9,572 nucleotides of DNA from an uncultured Flammeovirgaceae bacterium (GTDB taxonomy: Bacteria; Bacteroidota; Bacteroidia; Cytophagales; Cyclobacteriaceae), in assembly GCA_937138955.1 (NCBI GenBank), contig CAKZPJ010000795.1, forward strand, positions 1 to 9,572, read 5' to 3'. The position numbers and the translations under genes are program-made. Below are positions 1 to 5,933 of the stretch, in pieces (positions within the stretch are counted from its first letter, which is position 1; the number at the start of each line of letters is the position of its first letter). The notes under the pieces are model-generated. The model searched no databases, had not been told where the DNA came from, and saw only the letters and a list, made by a program, of their open reading frames with translations.

Positions 1-293
1 TGATCATTGTAAAGAACATTCTCTTCTTTTGTACCATCTGATACCGTAACCTGGTATTGTGTAGTACCTTCTTTAGAAACCATCTGCTTTACCGAGGTAA
101 CGTCCCACATAGCGTAGTCAGATCCCTCAAACGAAGTTTTAACCATGTCTGGCAGTTGGTCAAATTCAATATCTACTGCTTCAGCTGATGCAGTGATAGT
201 TTCTTACGGCTGGGTTTGCTCTTCAACCTGAGCAAAAGTTGAAAGGCTAAACATGAAAGCAGCCGCAAACATTGCAAAAAATAATTTCTTCAT
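1..293 (-). pseudogene. small secreted PepSY-like protein, interrupted by an in-frame stop; 3' end outside the window
   Basis: Reading the minus strand from an ATG at 291-293 gives a clean signal peptide (KK, then a hydrophobic run, ending STFAQ at about residue 22). A short acidic linker follows, then a TAA stop at codon 30 (204-206). The same frame continues without another stop for 67 codons to the window edge. The continuation reads like the mature part of small Bacteroidota PepSY-like periplasmic proteins: an acidic stretch, then LPDMVKTSFEGSDYAMWDV, then a strand-turn-strand segment ending near LYND. Because signal peptide and mature part share one frame, a single base change (for example CAA, GAA or AAA to TAA) would explain the break. 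It may be a recent nonsense mutation or a sequencing error. There is no good internal restart. The family is assigned by general resemblance; PepSY-like proteins are usually small exported proteins of uncertain role. It lies 182 bp downstream of panB in the same direction, apparently as a separate unit. Confidence 0.6.
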
Positions 294-345
294 CTTCGTA
301 AAAATTTAAGGTTGATAATCATTCGACCTATTAGAAACTTTGTGC

Positions 346-374
346 CAAAATGTAAATTGTGCCCTATCAGCCAA
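346..374 (-). promoter_or_regulatory. possible Bacteroidota-type promoter for the PepSY-like gene
   Basis: On the minus strand a TTG (372-374) lies 17 bases before TACATTTTG (346-354). This approximates the Bacteroidota sigma pattern of a TTG -33 element and a TAnnTTTG -7 element, although the -7 box has one extra T and the spacer is slightly short. It would leave a leader of about 45 bases before the ATG. It is weak evidence, but nothing better is visible in the gap. Confidence 0.25.
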
Positions 375-412
375 GTATTAGGCTTGTTGGTTTATTGAAG
401 CAGTAAATACTG

Positions 413-441
413 TAGCGTACCGGTAGCCAAAAAGTACGCTA
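413..441 (-). terminator. hairpin downstream of panB, possible terminator without a T-tract
   Basis: A perfect 8-bp inverted repeat, TAGCGTAC (413-420) and GTACGCTA (434-441), encloses a 13-base loop. It begins 33 bases after the panB stop in the direction of panB transcription. No run of T follows, so it is not a classical intrinsic terminator. It could stabilise the 3' end of the mRNA or be a bidirectional structure. A second, smaller palindrome, CAGTAAATACTG (401-412), lies directly beside it. Confidence 0.35.
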
Positions 442-474
442 ACTGAGGAAGTTGTCCCCAGTTTGAGATGTAAA

Positions 475-1302
475 TTAGTAACTTTCTTCCTGACTAGGGA
501 AGTCAAGAGATTTTACATCAGTGATGTAATTCTTTACCGCTTGGTCAATTATTGATTCCAGGTCAGCATAGCGACGTAAAAACCGAGGATTAAAATCTTT
601 GGTAATACCTAGCATATCATGCATCACCAAAACTTGCCCGTTGGTACCAGCCCCTGCCCCAATTCCAATGGTAGGTACTGAAAGTTGTTTAGTAATTTTT
701 GCCCCTAATGCAGCCGGGATTTTCTCAAATAATACCCCAAAACACCCACATTCCTGTAATAGTAAAGCATCTTGCATGAGTTTATCGGCTTCCTCTTTTT
801 CTCTAGCCCGAACTGAATATGTTCCGAATTTATAGATAGATTGAGGGGTTAGTCCGAGATGACCCATCACTGGAACGCCCGCACTGATAATTCGCCGAAC
901 TGATTCCTGAATTTCTTCGCCACCTTCTACTTTTACCCCGTGGGCACCTGACTCTTTCATAATACGAATGGCGGATCGGAGTGCTTCTGAAGAATTACCT
1001 TGATAATAACCAAATGGAATATCTACTAGTACGAACGCCCGCTTTACTGCTCGTACTACAGAGCTTGCGTGATAGATCATTTGATCAAGTGTAATGGGTA
1101 AGGTAGTTTCATGCCCAGCCATAACGTTCGATGCGGAATCACCTACCAAAATAATATCAACTCCAGCACCATCTATTAAAGTTGCCATAGAATAATCATA
1201 GGCGGTTAACATGGCTATTTTTTCACCCCGATTCTTCATTGCTAAAAGCTGATGAGTAGTAATCCGCTTAATATTAGCTGATGAATTAGATTGTGTAGAC
1301 AT
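475..1302 (-). CDS. panB: 3-methyl-2-oxobutanoate hydroxymethyltransferase (ketopantoate hydroxymethyltransferase)
   Basis: PanB transfers a one-carbon unit from 5,10-methylenetetrahydrofolate to 2-oxoisovalerate, making ketopantoate. This is the first step of pantothenate and hence CoA synthesis, in the cytoplasm. The 275-residue protein is a complete TIM-barrel enzyme, slightly longer than the roughly 264-residue E. coli enzyme because of a polar N-terminal extension. Family landmarks are all present: MLTAYDYS (31-38), VGDS with metal ligand Asp55, the GH..TLP loop (63-69), LVDIPF with Asp94, KVEGG with Glu126, GHLGLTPQS (147-155), LFEKIP with the expected catalytic Glu193, and IGIGAG (212-217). 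The start chosen is the ATG at 1300-1302. The upstream sequence is AT-rich with no clear Shine-Dalgarno, as is normal for this phylum. No other pantothenate gene (panC, panD, panE) is adjacent, so it seems to be transcribed alone. Nothing is degraded and the assignment is secure. Confidence 0.97.
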   Translation of the reverse strand: MSTQSNSSANIKRITTHQLLAMKNRGEKIAMLTAYDYSMATLIDGAGVDIILVGDSASNVMAGHETTLPITLDQMIYHASSVVRAVKRAFVLVDIPFGYYQGNSSEALRSAIRIMKESGAHGVKVEGGEEIQESVRRIISAGVPVMGHLGLTPQSIYKFGTYSVRAREKEEADKLMQDALLLQECGCFGVLFEKIPAALGAKITKQLSVPTIGIGAGAGTNGQVLVMHDMLGITKDFNPRFLRRYADLESIIDQAVKNYITDVKSLDFPSQEESY

Positions 1303-1448
1303 AAGTAATAAAGATTGAATAGAAGTAAATACAGTTGTAGACCTTAAGGTTCTAACTAATCAATGCATTTAGAAAGATAATACTGCTTAGAATAAGTAAG
1401 ATACACCAATGTAATATTTGAGAAATGTCAGTTAAATAACAAGGTGCT

Positions 1449-1474
1449 AAGCACATATTAGAAGCACTTATTAG
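1449..1474. repeat. tandem 13-bp direct repeat, two copies
   Basis: AAGCACATATTAG (1449-1461) is followed immediately by AAGCACTTATTAG (1462-1474), identical except for one base. Two head-to-tail copies of a near-identical unit in non-coding DNA could be paired operator half-sites or a small replication-slippage duplication. Nothing else in the window repeats the unit. Confidence 0.6.
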
Positions 1475-1492
1475 CAAAAACAGAGGTTTTTG
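1475..1492. repeat. 7-bp stem-loop abutting the tandem repeat
   Basis: CAAAAAC (1475-1481) and GTTTTTG (1486-1492) form a perfect 7-bp inverted repeat with the 4-base loop AGAG, starting on the base after the tandem repeat ends. The stem is mostly A:T and so weak. It is about 210 bases upstream of the 1706 start and not at any gene end, so I do not call it a terminator. Confidence 0.4.
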
Positions 1493-1705
1493 AGTATAGT
1501 TTAACGGCATATAGTCAAATTATGGAATCAATTAGATAAAAGATCGTTTTCATATTTAGGTAACTTATTAGGAATTCCTCTGGATTACGATAAATTTCTA
1601 CCTTTATTAGCGTTAATCAAATACCGTGGAATGATTACTATAAACTAATATTTATTTGTATATTATTTATATAATATTGCATTATATAAACTAAATAGCA
1701 GGTGT

Positions 1706-2092
1706 ATGTATCGTTATCCTGAATTAATGAAAGTACCTGAGATTGCTGAACGTTTCTATAGCGAATTTAGAGATGTATTGCCTCAGGAGAAATTTTTTAC
1801 TGAATTTCGCTTTGTTGATTATTGTGATGGTTTTCAATGGGCATTTTATAGACACCTGCTGAACAGCCAAAGCAGCTTTTTTAAGGTGAATTCCCAAGTT
1901 CGCTCTTATTTTCACGATAACTCTGGCTATGTGAAGCGTCTGGCACTGTACGCAATTTTCGTAAAAGAGTGTATGGAAGAGACTGGCGAAATGCTGTTGG
2001 CGCAGGAGTATTACGAACTAATGCCTAAGTTTGAGTCTTCTCAAGGCAAAATACTAGACTTAGTCAATATGCTTATGGGAGATTCTCTTTAA
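1706..2092 (+). CDS. uncharacterised 128-residue protein
   Basis: I do not recognise a family. The protein has no signal peptide or membrane segment and is probably cytoplasmic. It is rich in aromatic residues and carries many charges of both signs. An N-terminal part (about 1-50) is dense in Phe and Tyr, for example EKFFTEFRFVDY at 28-39. A middle segment (about 50-75) holds FFKVNSQVRSYFHD. The C-terminal half looks helical and acidic (KECMEETGEMLLAQEYYE near 87-104, then a Leu/Met-rich end). Evidence for a real gene is the 128-codon length in AT-rich DNA, the coherent composition, and the exact abutment of its stop with the stop of the convergent peptidase gene. The ATG at 1706 is the first in frame; a weak AGGT sits a few bases upstream. 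No close neighbour shares its direction, so context gives no function. It could be a lineage-restricted protein. Confidence 0.6.
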   Translation: MYRYPELMKVPEIAERFYSEFRDVLPQEKFFTEFRFVDYCDGFQWAFYRHLLNSQSSFFKVNSQVRSYFHDNSGYVKRLALYAIFVKECMEETGEMLLAQEYYELMPKFESSQGKILDLVNMLMGDSL

Positions 2093-3228
2093 TTTGATGG
2101 TAAGTATCGGTGCTTTTCCATTAGTGATCTTACCTTATCAAGCGGTAGTGCCTCTATGATGTGGTTGTTTCGACCGGACATAGTTTCAGCGAAAAACATA
2201 GAGTTAAGAATAGCCTCCTCGGTAGCTTCTATTACGGCCCAGAATAGTGGAGTCATATTCTTGTTCTGTACTTCTTCGCTATTCAGTACGATAGAATCTG
2301 ATGGCAATATACGAGACGTTAGAGCCGTTGAGAACGCAATTACATAATCGCCGCTACCATTAGAAGCAATGCCTCCGGTGCGGGCTAAACCAAAAATTGA
2401 ACGTTTTGCCAAGCGTTTTAAGTTACGAGCTCGTAGCGGAGCATCGGTAGCCACTATAATCATGCAAGAACCATCCGCTTGTTGCTGAAATTGTTCTTTC
2501 CAGTAAGAATTGAGCGTAACCCCCACCGGGACTCCTTTAATCATAAAATTACCCCCGAAATTAGTCTGTACTAAAACACCAACCGTATAGCCACCAAATT
2601 TAGAAGGTAGCTTGCGAGAAGAGGTACCGATTCCGCCCTTAAAGCCAAAACAAACCGTACCCGTACCCGCCCCCACATTGCCTTGCACAACACTATCAGG
2701 GGTTGCTTTACGGATTGCCGCTAGCACATCTTTTTCTGTAATATGCCTACCCCGAATATCATTTAAATAGCCATCATTCGTTTCACCGACTACGGCATTT
2801 ACTGATCGTACTGCTGAGTTCAGCGGCTGATGTAGTGTATAAGTGATTAATGCTTGAACGGCTGTAGAAACGCTTAACGTATTAGTTAAAACAATGGGCG
2901 TTTCCAAAGTGCCTAGCTCATCCATCTGAGTAGAACCCGCTAGCTTCCCAAAGCCATTTCCGACGTAAACGGCTGCCGGTACTTTCTCCTGAAACAGATT
3001 ACCACTGTGGGGCAAAATAGCGGTCACTCCGGTACGAACACTATCGCCTCTAATAAGCGTGTTATGCCCCACTAAAACGCCGGCTACATCGGTAATAGTA
3101 TTTTTAGGTCCGGTAGGTATTACACCAATTTCAAGCCCCATTTTCCGTACAGAATTTCGCTGGGCGGAGGTATTATATACAATAAGGAAAAGAAGTAGCG
3201 TAAAGGAAAATGATCGGGTCAAAATCAC
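2089..3228 (-). CDS. secreted P1-family peptidase (DmpA/BapA-like, self-processing Ntn-hydrolase fold)
   Basis: Members of this family (peptidase S58; DmpA, BapA) are aminopeptidases that cut themselves into two chains and remove N-terminal D-, L- or beta-amino acids from short peptides. The 379-residue protein starts with a signal peptide ending near NTSAQ (residue 23), so it should act outside the cytoplasm. It then shows the family order: GLEIGVIPTGPKNTITDVAGVLVGH-type opening (31-55), GVTAILPH (67-74), GNGFGKLAG with ETPIVLTNTL (90-118), the Gly-rich VGAGTG...FKGGIGTSSR segment (185-205), and ADGSCMIIVATDAP (251-264). The expected self-cleavage is Gly253-Ser254, with Ser254 the nucleophile. 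Ser292 lies 38 residues on, the same spacing as between the known catalytic serines of BapA and DmpA, followed by Asp294. The start is GTG at 3226-3228: it overlaps the TGA of the upstream DUF5916 gene, and the next in-frame ATG (residue 30) would lose the signal peptide. The actual substrate is unknown. Confidence 0.88.
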   Translation of the reverse strand: MILTRSFSFTLLLFLIVYNTSAQRNSVRKMGLEIGVIPTGPKNTITDVAGVLVGHNTLIRGDSVRTGVTAILPHSGNLFQEKVPAAVYVGNGFGKLAGSTQMDELGTLETPIVLTNTLSVSTAVQALITYTLHQPLNSAVRSVNAVVGETNDGYLNDIRGRHITEKDVLAAIRKATPDSVVQGNVGAGTGTVCFGFKGGIGTSSRKLPSKFGGYTVGVLVQTNFGGNFMIKGVPVGVTLNSYWKEQFQQQADGSCMIIVATDAPLRARNLKRLAKRSIFGLARTGGIASNGSGDYVIAFSTALTSRILPSDSIVLNSEEVQNKNMTPLFWAVIEATEEAILNSMFFAETMSGRNNHIIEALPLDKVRSLMEKHRYLPSN

Positions 3229-5687
3229 ATTTTGTTACGTCCGATCCGCTTCATCATCATAGAGTAATCAATGAAGTATAGTAGCCGAATAGATACGCTA
3301 TTGCTTTGAGGAGAGGTAAAGGTATTTTCAAGGTTCGTCATATAGTCGTGCTGTAGTATGTCTTCATCGCGAACTATGTTATTTTTCCAAACTACGCTAA
3401 TTTCGCTGGCTGGGGCAAAAGCGTAAGTATAAACCATATCAATGTTGAACGTATTGTAGTTTCGGTTTTCGTTGCCGTCGTAGTCGCTGTCGAGTAATTC
3501 GCCTTCATCGCCCAGCGTATAGAATTCCTGATAATCAGCCTCTGACCAATAGTGGCGCATTCGGAACGAAAGATCCATCCGATTATTAAATGTATACTTG
3601 GTGCGGAAAATATTACTGATGGTATTTATGTCCCGTCGTCCGAAGGTTATCAAGTGAGTTTCATCGATCTGTTCCTTTTCGGCAAATCCAACATCGTTTG
3701 CCCGAGTCTGATACACTAAGCTACTGGAAAAGCTAAGCTTGTTGTTTACTCGAAAGCGAGGGCTAAAACTTAGATAAACCCCTTCTTGACCATCAAAATC
3801 GAAATCAGTGTACCCTACGTATCCGCCGAGTGATAACTGATTGCGACTATCGGAGCGCATTGAAACCCCAAAATTATGATAGGCCGGTTCAACTACATAC
3901 TTTCCTTCTACTCGAGGCTCAAAGTAGTCGTAGCGTTGAACCGGAGCAGACTCATAACGCAAACTCATAGATAGAAAATTGCGAAAGGTGCCCCGAGCCG
4001 AAGCAGACACATTGAACTGTGTGAAAACCGACGGGGAGTACAAGCGTTGATAGCGAAAATCTAAATCGGTGGAGAGGTTCAGCAGATTCCAGAACGGCTG
4101 GTAGATATTATATCCAATATTAGCCGAGGTGCGTACTTCGTTGTTAGCTCGCAAAAATCCTAAGTCGTTAGGATCGTAGGTGTCGCTCTCAATATAGCTT
4201 GTGATGGAACTACGGAAATTTCCTCCGACTTTAGCTATGGTAGCCGATGACATAAATCCAAACTCGTTACCATCCGCCAAACCATATTTCTGAGAAACTG
4301 CTCCCCGACCAAAAACGGCGTATTCATTCTCCCGGTTGGCTAACCGAAAAGTGGTACCAGTCAAATTTGCGTCGTAATGATGCCCTTGGCGAAGCACGTT
4401 GGTATTGACCAGACTAACGTAGGAGTTATTAGGTAAGCTCTGGTCAAATGCTAGAACATTATAGTTAGTGAAGGGATCAGTCAGGACTTCGCGCACTTCG
4501 TTAGTTTCGGTATCTCTTACGCGAGCAAAAGAACTGCCGGTCATTGCATTAAACACTCCCATACCAAAACCTTTGGCAGTTCGCCCAGACAGTTTAGTAG
4601 CATTAATTAGGCTGCTTTCTATGGGATTGGATATAATTTCCTCGGTATCAAAAAGCTGATCCTCTACATCGCCGTATAGTAAAGGTCTGCCTCCAACCCG
4701 GCGAGAGTAGAAGAAATCGCCTTTATTAAAAAGATCAGTGCCTTCTTTAAAGAATTGGCGATTTTCATCGAACTGAACTTCGAAGGGAGAGAGATTAAGC
4801 ACCTGATTATCAGAAACTACCTGCCCAAAATCGGGAACCAGGATCATATCAAGTGTGAATGCGTCATTAATTCCGTAGCGAAGATCCATACCACCGTTAA
4901 ACTGGGAATTGGCTGAAGCCGGATTATTAGGGTCGCCGGAATAAGTATCGTGATAAGCGGAAATGTAGGGAGATATAGATAGCCTCACTGGAGATTTTAC
5001 GTTAATAACCCCTGCCATACGACCAAACTGGTTAACGAAACCGTTGGTCTGCGGGTCAATTTCACTCCAGTAATTTCGTTCGTTATTTCGCTGAATAGAT
5101 CGCCGAAAGTTAACGCCCCATTCCTGAATAGCTGTTTTAGGAAAACGAAGCGCAGAAAATGGAATTTCCATTTCTACGTACCAGTTAGAGCCATCCATAG
5201 TAACTTCACTGAGCCAAGCAGCATTCCAGCTCTCATCTCGTCCCATAGCCGTCCACCGGCGATCAATCTGCACTCCGGCAGCCGAAACCGAAAACTCAAA
5301 GGCATTTATATCATCATCGTAGGTATCAAAGTAAACTCCAAACACGTCGGAGAAACCAAAATCATCGCGCTTAGTAAATTCACGCATGATACTATCTGGT
5401 GAAACATCGTACAGATAGGCACCAATGTAGATTGAATGATTATCGTAAAGTATCTTTACTTCAGTAGGAACAGATGGTTGACCACCAGGATTGGGAGCGC
5501 GCTGAACAAAGTTCATTGCCGAACAGCGCGTCTTCAGCCATATTTCTTCATCTAAAACCCCGTCTATTTTAGGAGGAGCGGTAATGCGAGTGGCGAATAG
5601 TGTTTTTTGTGGTGTGTCGTCGGCGAAGCCAAACGAAGGGAGAAGTAATAAAATGAGGAAAAAAGAAACTTTGAATTTGAATGACAT
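3225..5687 (-). CDS. DUF5916 protein with N-terminal CBM9-like domain, probable outer-membrane beta-barrel
   Basis: The 820-residue protein begins with a signal peptide ending near FGFA (residue 22). Residues about 36-230 resemble the carbohydrate-binding family 9-like fold (APPKIDGVLDEEIW near 37-50, a YIGAYLYD strand near 87-94, and a VEMEIPFSALRF strand near 171-182). Residues about 235-820 are the DUF5916 region, marked by DFGQVVSDNQVLNLS (286-300) and FEVQFDENRQFFKEG (302-316). The rest alternates polar and aromatic residues in amphipathic strands with turn-rich loops, as in an outer-membrane barrel. The function of DUF5916 proteins is not established; these proteins are common in Bacteroidota and are often annotated as carbohydrate-binding family 9 proteins. 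The last barrel-like strand ends in LLYFIDY and is followed by a basic tail (MMMKRIGRNKM), unusual for a barrel that normally ends on an aromatic residue. The gene is first in a two-gene unit with the P1-family peptidase, whose GTG overlaps this stop, and it is divergent from the complete TonB-dependent receptor. Confidence 0.88.
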   Translation of the reverse strand: MSFKFKVSFFLILLLLPSFGFADDTPQKTLFATRITAPPKIDGVLDEEIWLKTRCSAMNFVQRAPNPGGQPSVPTEVKILYDNHSIYIGAYLYDVSPDSIMREFTKRDDFGFSDVFGVYFDTYDDDINAFEFSVSAAGVQIDRRWTAMGRDESWNAAWLSEVTMDGSNWYVEMEIPFSALRFPKTAIQEWGVNFRRSIQRNNERNYWSEIDPQTNGFVNQFGRMAGVINVKSPVRLSISPYISAYHDTYSGDPNNPASANSQFNGGMDLRYGINDAFTLDMILVPDFGQVVSDNQVLNLSPFEVQFDENRQFFKEGTDLFNKGDFFYSRRVGGRPLLYGDVEDQLFDTEEIISNPIESSLINATKLSGRTAKGFGMGVFNAMTGSSFARVRDTETNEVREVLTDPFTNYNVLAFDQSLPNNSYVSLVNTNVLRQGHHYDANLTGTTFRLANRENEYAVFGRGAVSQKYGLADGNEFGFMSSATIAKVGGNFRSSITSYIESDTYDPNDLGFLRANNEVRTSANIGYNIYQPFWNLLNLSTDLDFRYQRLYSPSVFTQFNVSASARGTFRNFLSMSLRYESAPVQRYDYFEPRVEGKYVVEPAYHNFGVSMRSDSRNQLSLGGYVGYTDFDFDGQEGVYLSFSPRFRVNNKLSFSSSLVYQTRANDVGFAEKEQIDETHLITFGRRDINTISNIFRTKYTFNNRMDLSFRMRHYWSEADYQEFYTLGDEGELLDSDYDGNENRNYNTFNIDMVYTYAFAPASEISVVWKNNIVRDEDILQHDYMTNLENTFTSPQSNSVSIRLLYFIDYSMMMKRIGRNKM

Positions 5688-5748
5688 TAAGCGTCTGAGG
5701 CTATAGATGAAAAACTTGCGACAATTAATTGAAATATGATTTTAAAAA

Positions 5749-5762
5749 GAGCAGTATTGCTC
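5749..5762. repeat. inverted repeat GAGCA-4-TGCTC, possible operator or leader hairpin
   Basis: GAGCA (5749-5753) and TGCTC (5758-5762) are perfect complements around a 4-base loop. On the minus strand the stem is followed directly by five T (complement of 5744-5748), so a transcript toward the DUF5916 gene could form a small terminator- or attenuator-like hairpin about 60 bases before its start codon. As DNA it could equally be an operator. Confidence 0.4.
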
Positions 5763-5776
5763 AAAGTTCTTTAATC

Positions 5777-5789
5777 ACATTCTGAATGT
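5777..5789. promoter_or_regulatory. 13-bp palindrome, possible repressor or activator site
   Basis: ACATTC-T-GAATGT is a perfect palindrome around one central base, about 28 bp centre to centre from the 5749-5762 inverted repeat. Its position between two divergent genes fits an operator for a dimeric regulator; which regulator is unknown. Confidence 0.35.
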
Positions 5790-5824
5790 AAAAAAGTAAA
5801 TATTATAACAAATAAGCAGAACAA

Positions 5825-5855
5825 TTAGGCCATTAATAGTACACTTGTATTTTTG
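5825..5855 (+). promoter_or_regulatory. candidate promoter of the TonB-dependent receptor
   Basis: TATTTTTG (5848-5855) matches the Bacteroidota -7 pattern TAnnTTTG exactly. Twenty bases upstream is TTAGG (5825-5829), an imperfect -33 element (TTA in place of TTG). It predicts a start of transcription near 5862 and a leader of about 70 bases before the ATG at 5934. A second exact box, TAATTTTG (5919-5926), lies only 7 bases before the ATG but has no TTG at the right distance. Confidence 0.45.
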
Positions 5856-5933
5856 CGAAATATATCAAGATTTAACAACTTCTTTACGATCCTGTCAACA
5901 TTTTAATTTCAAGGTAGCTAATTTTGTAACTGA

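Larger units (their letters stand above)
1303..1705. other. 403-bp intergenic region, AT-rich, between divergent panB and the 128-residue gene
   Basis: This gap must hold the promoters of both flanking genes, but I cannot fix either with confidence. Near panB there is a 10-bp palindrome, ACCTTAAGGT (1341-1350), and a TATCTTTC box on the minus strand (near 1370) that is one base off the Bacteroidota -7 pattern but lacks a well-placed -33. The middle holds a tandem 13-bp repeat and an adjoining hairpin (1449-1492, listed separately). From 1505 to 1645 the plus strand has a 47-codon open stretch with protein-like composition but no ATG, GTG or TTG start. A neighbouring frame is open at 1462-1536. 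These may be remnants of a decayed gene or chance. The last 80 bases before 1706 are almost entirely A and T. Confidence 0.6.
5688..5933. promoter_or_regulatory. divergent control region between the DUF5916 unit and the TonB-dependent receptor
   Basis: This 246-bp AT-rich region has to serve both divergent genes. It contains two perfect inverted repeats (5749-5762 and 5777-5789) and two TAnnTTTG boxes facing the receptor (5848-5855 and 5919-5926). For the DUF5916 direction I found only GAACTTTG (the minus strand near 5762-5769), one base from the -7 pattern and with no good TTG upstream, so that promoter is unresolved. Confidence 0.55.

Noticed and set aside
599..835. 78-codon plus-strand open frame
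   Set aside because: It lies wholly inside panB on the opposite strand; panB has every family motif, and this frame has unusual composition (rich in Cys, Pro and Ser).
1724..1915. 63-codon minus-strand open frame
   Set aside because: It is the shadow of the 128-residue plus-strand gene and is shorter, with no start context or recognisable features.
5744..5762. Intrinsic terminator on the minus strand
   Set aside because: The stem is only 5 bp with a short T-run and sits upstream of a gene rather than at the end of one, so a firm terminator call is not justified; it is listed as a repeat and possible leader element.
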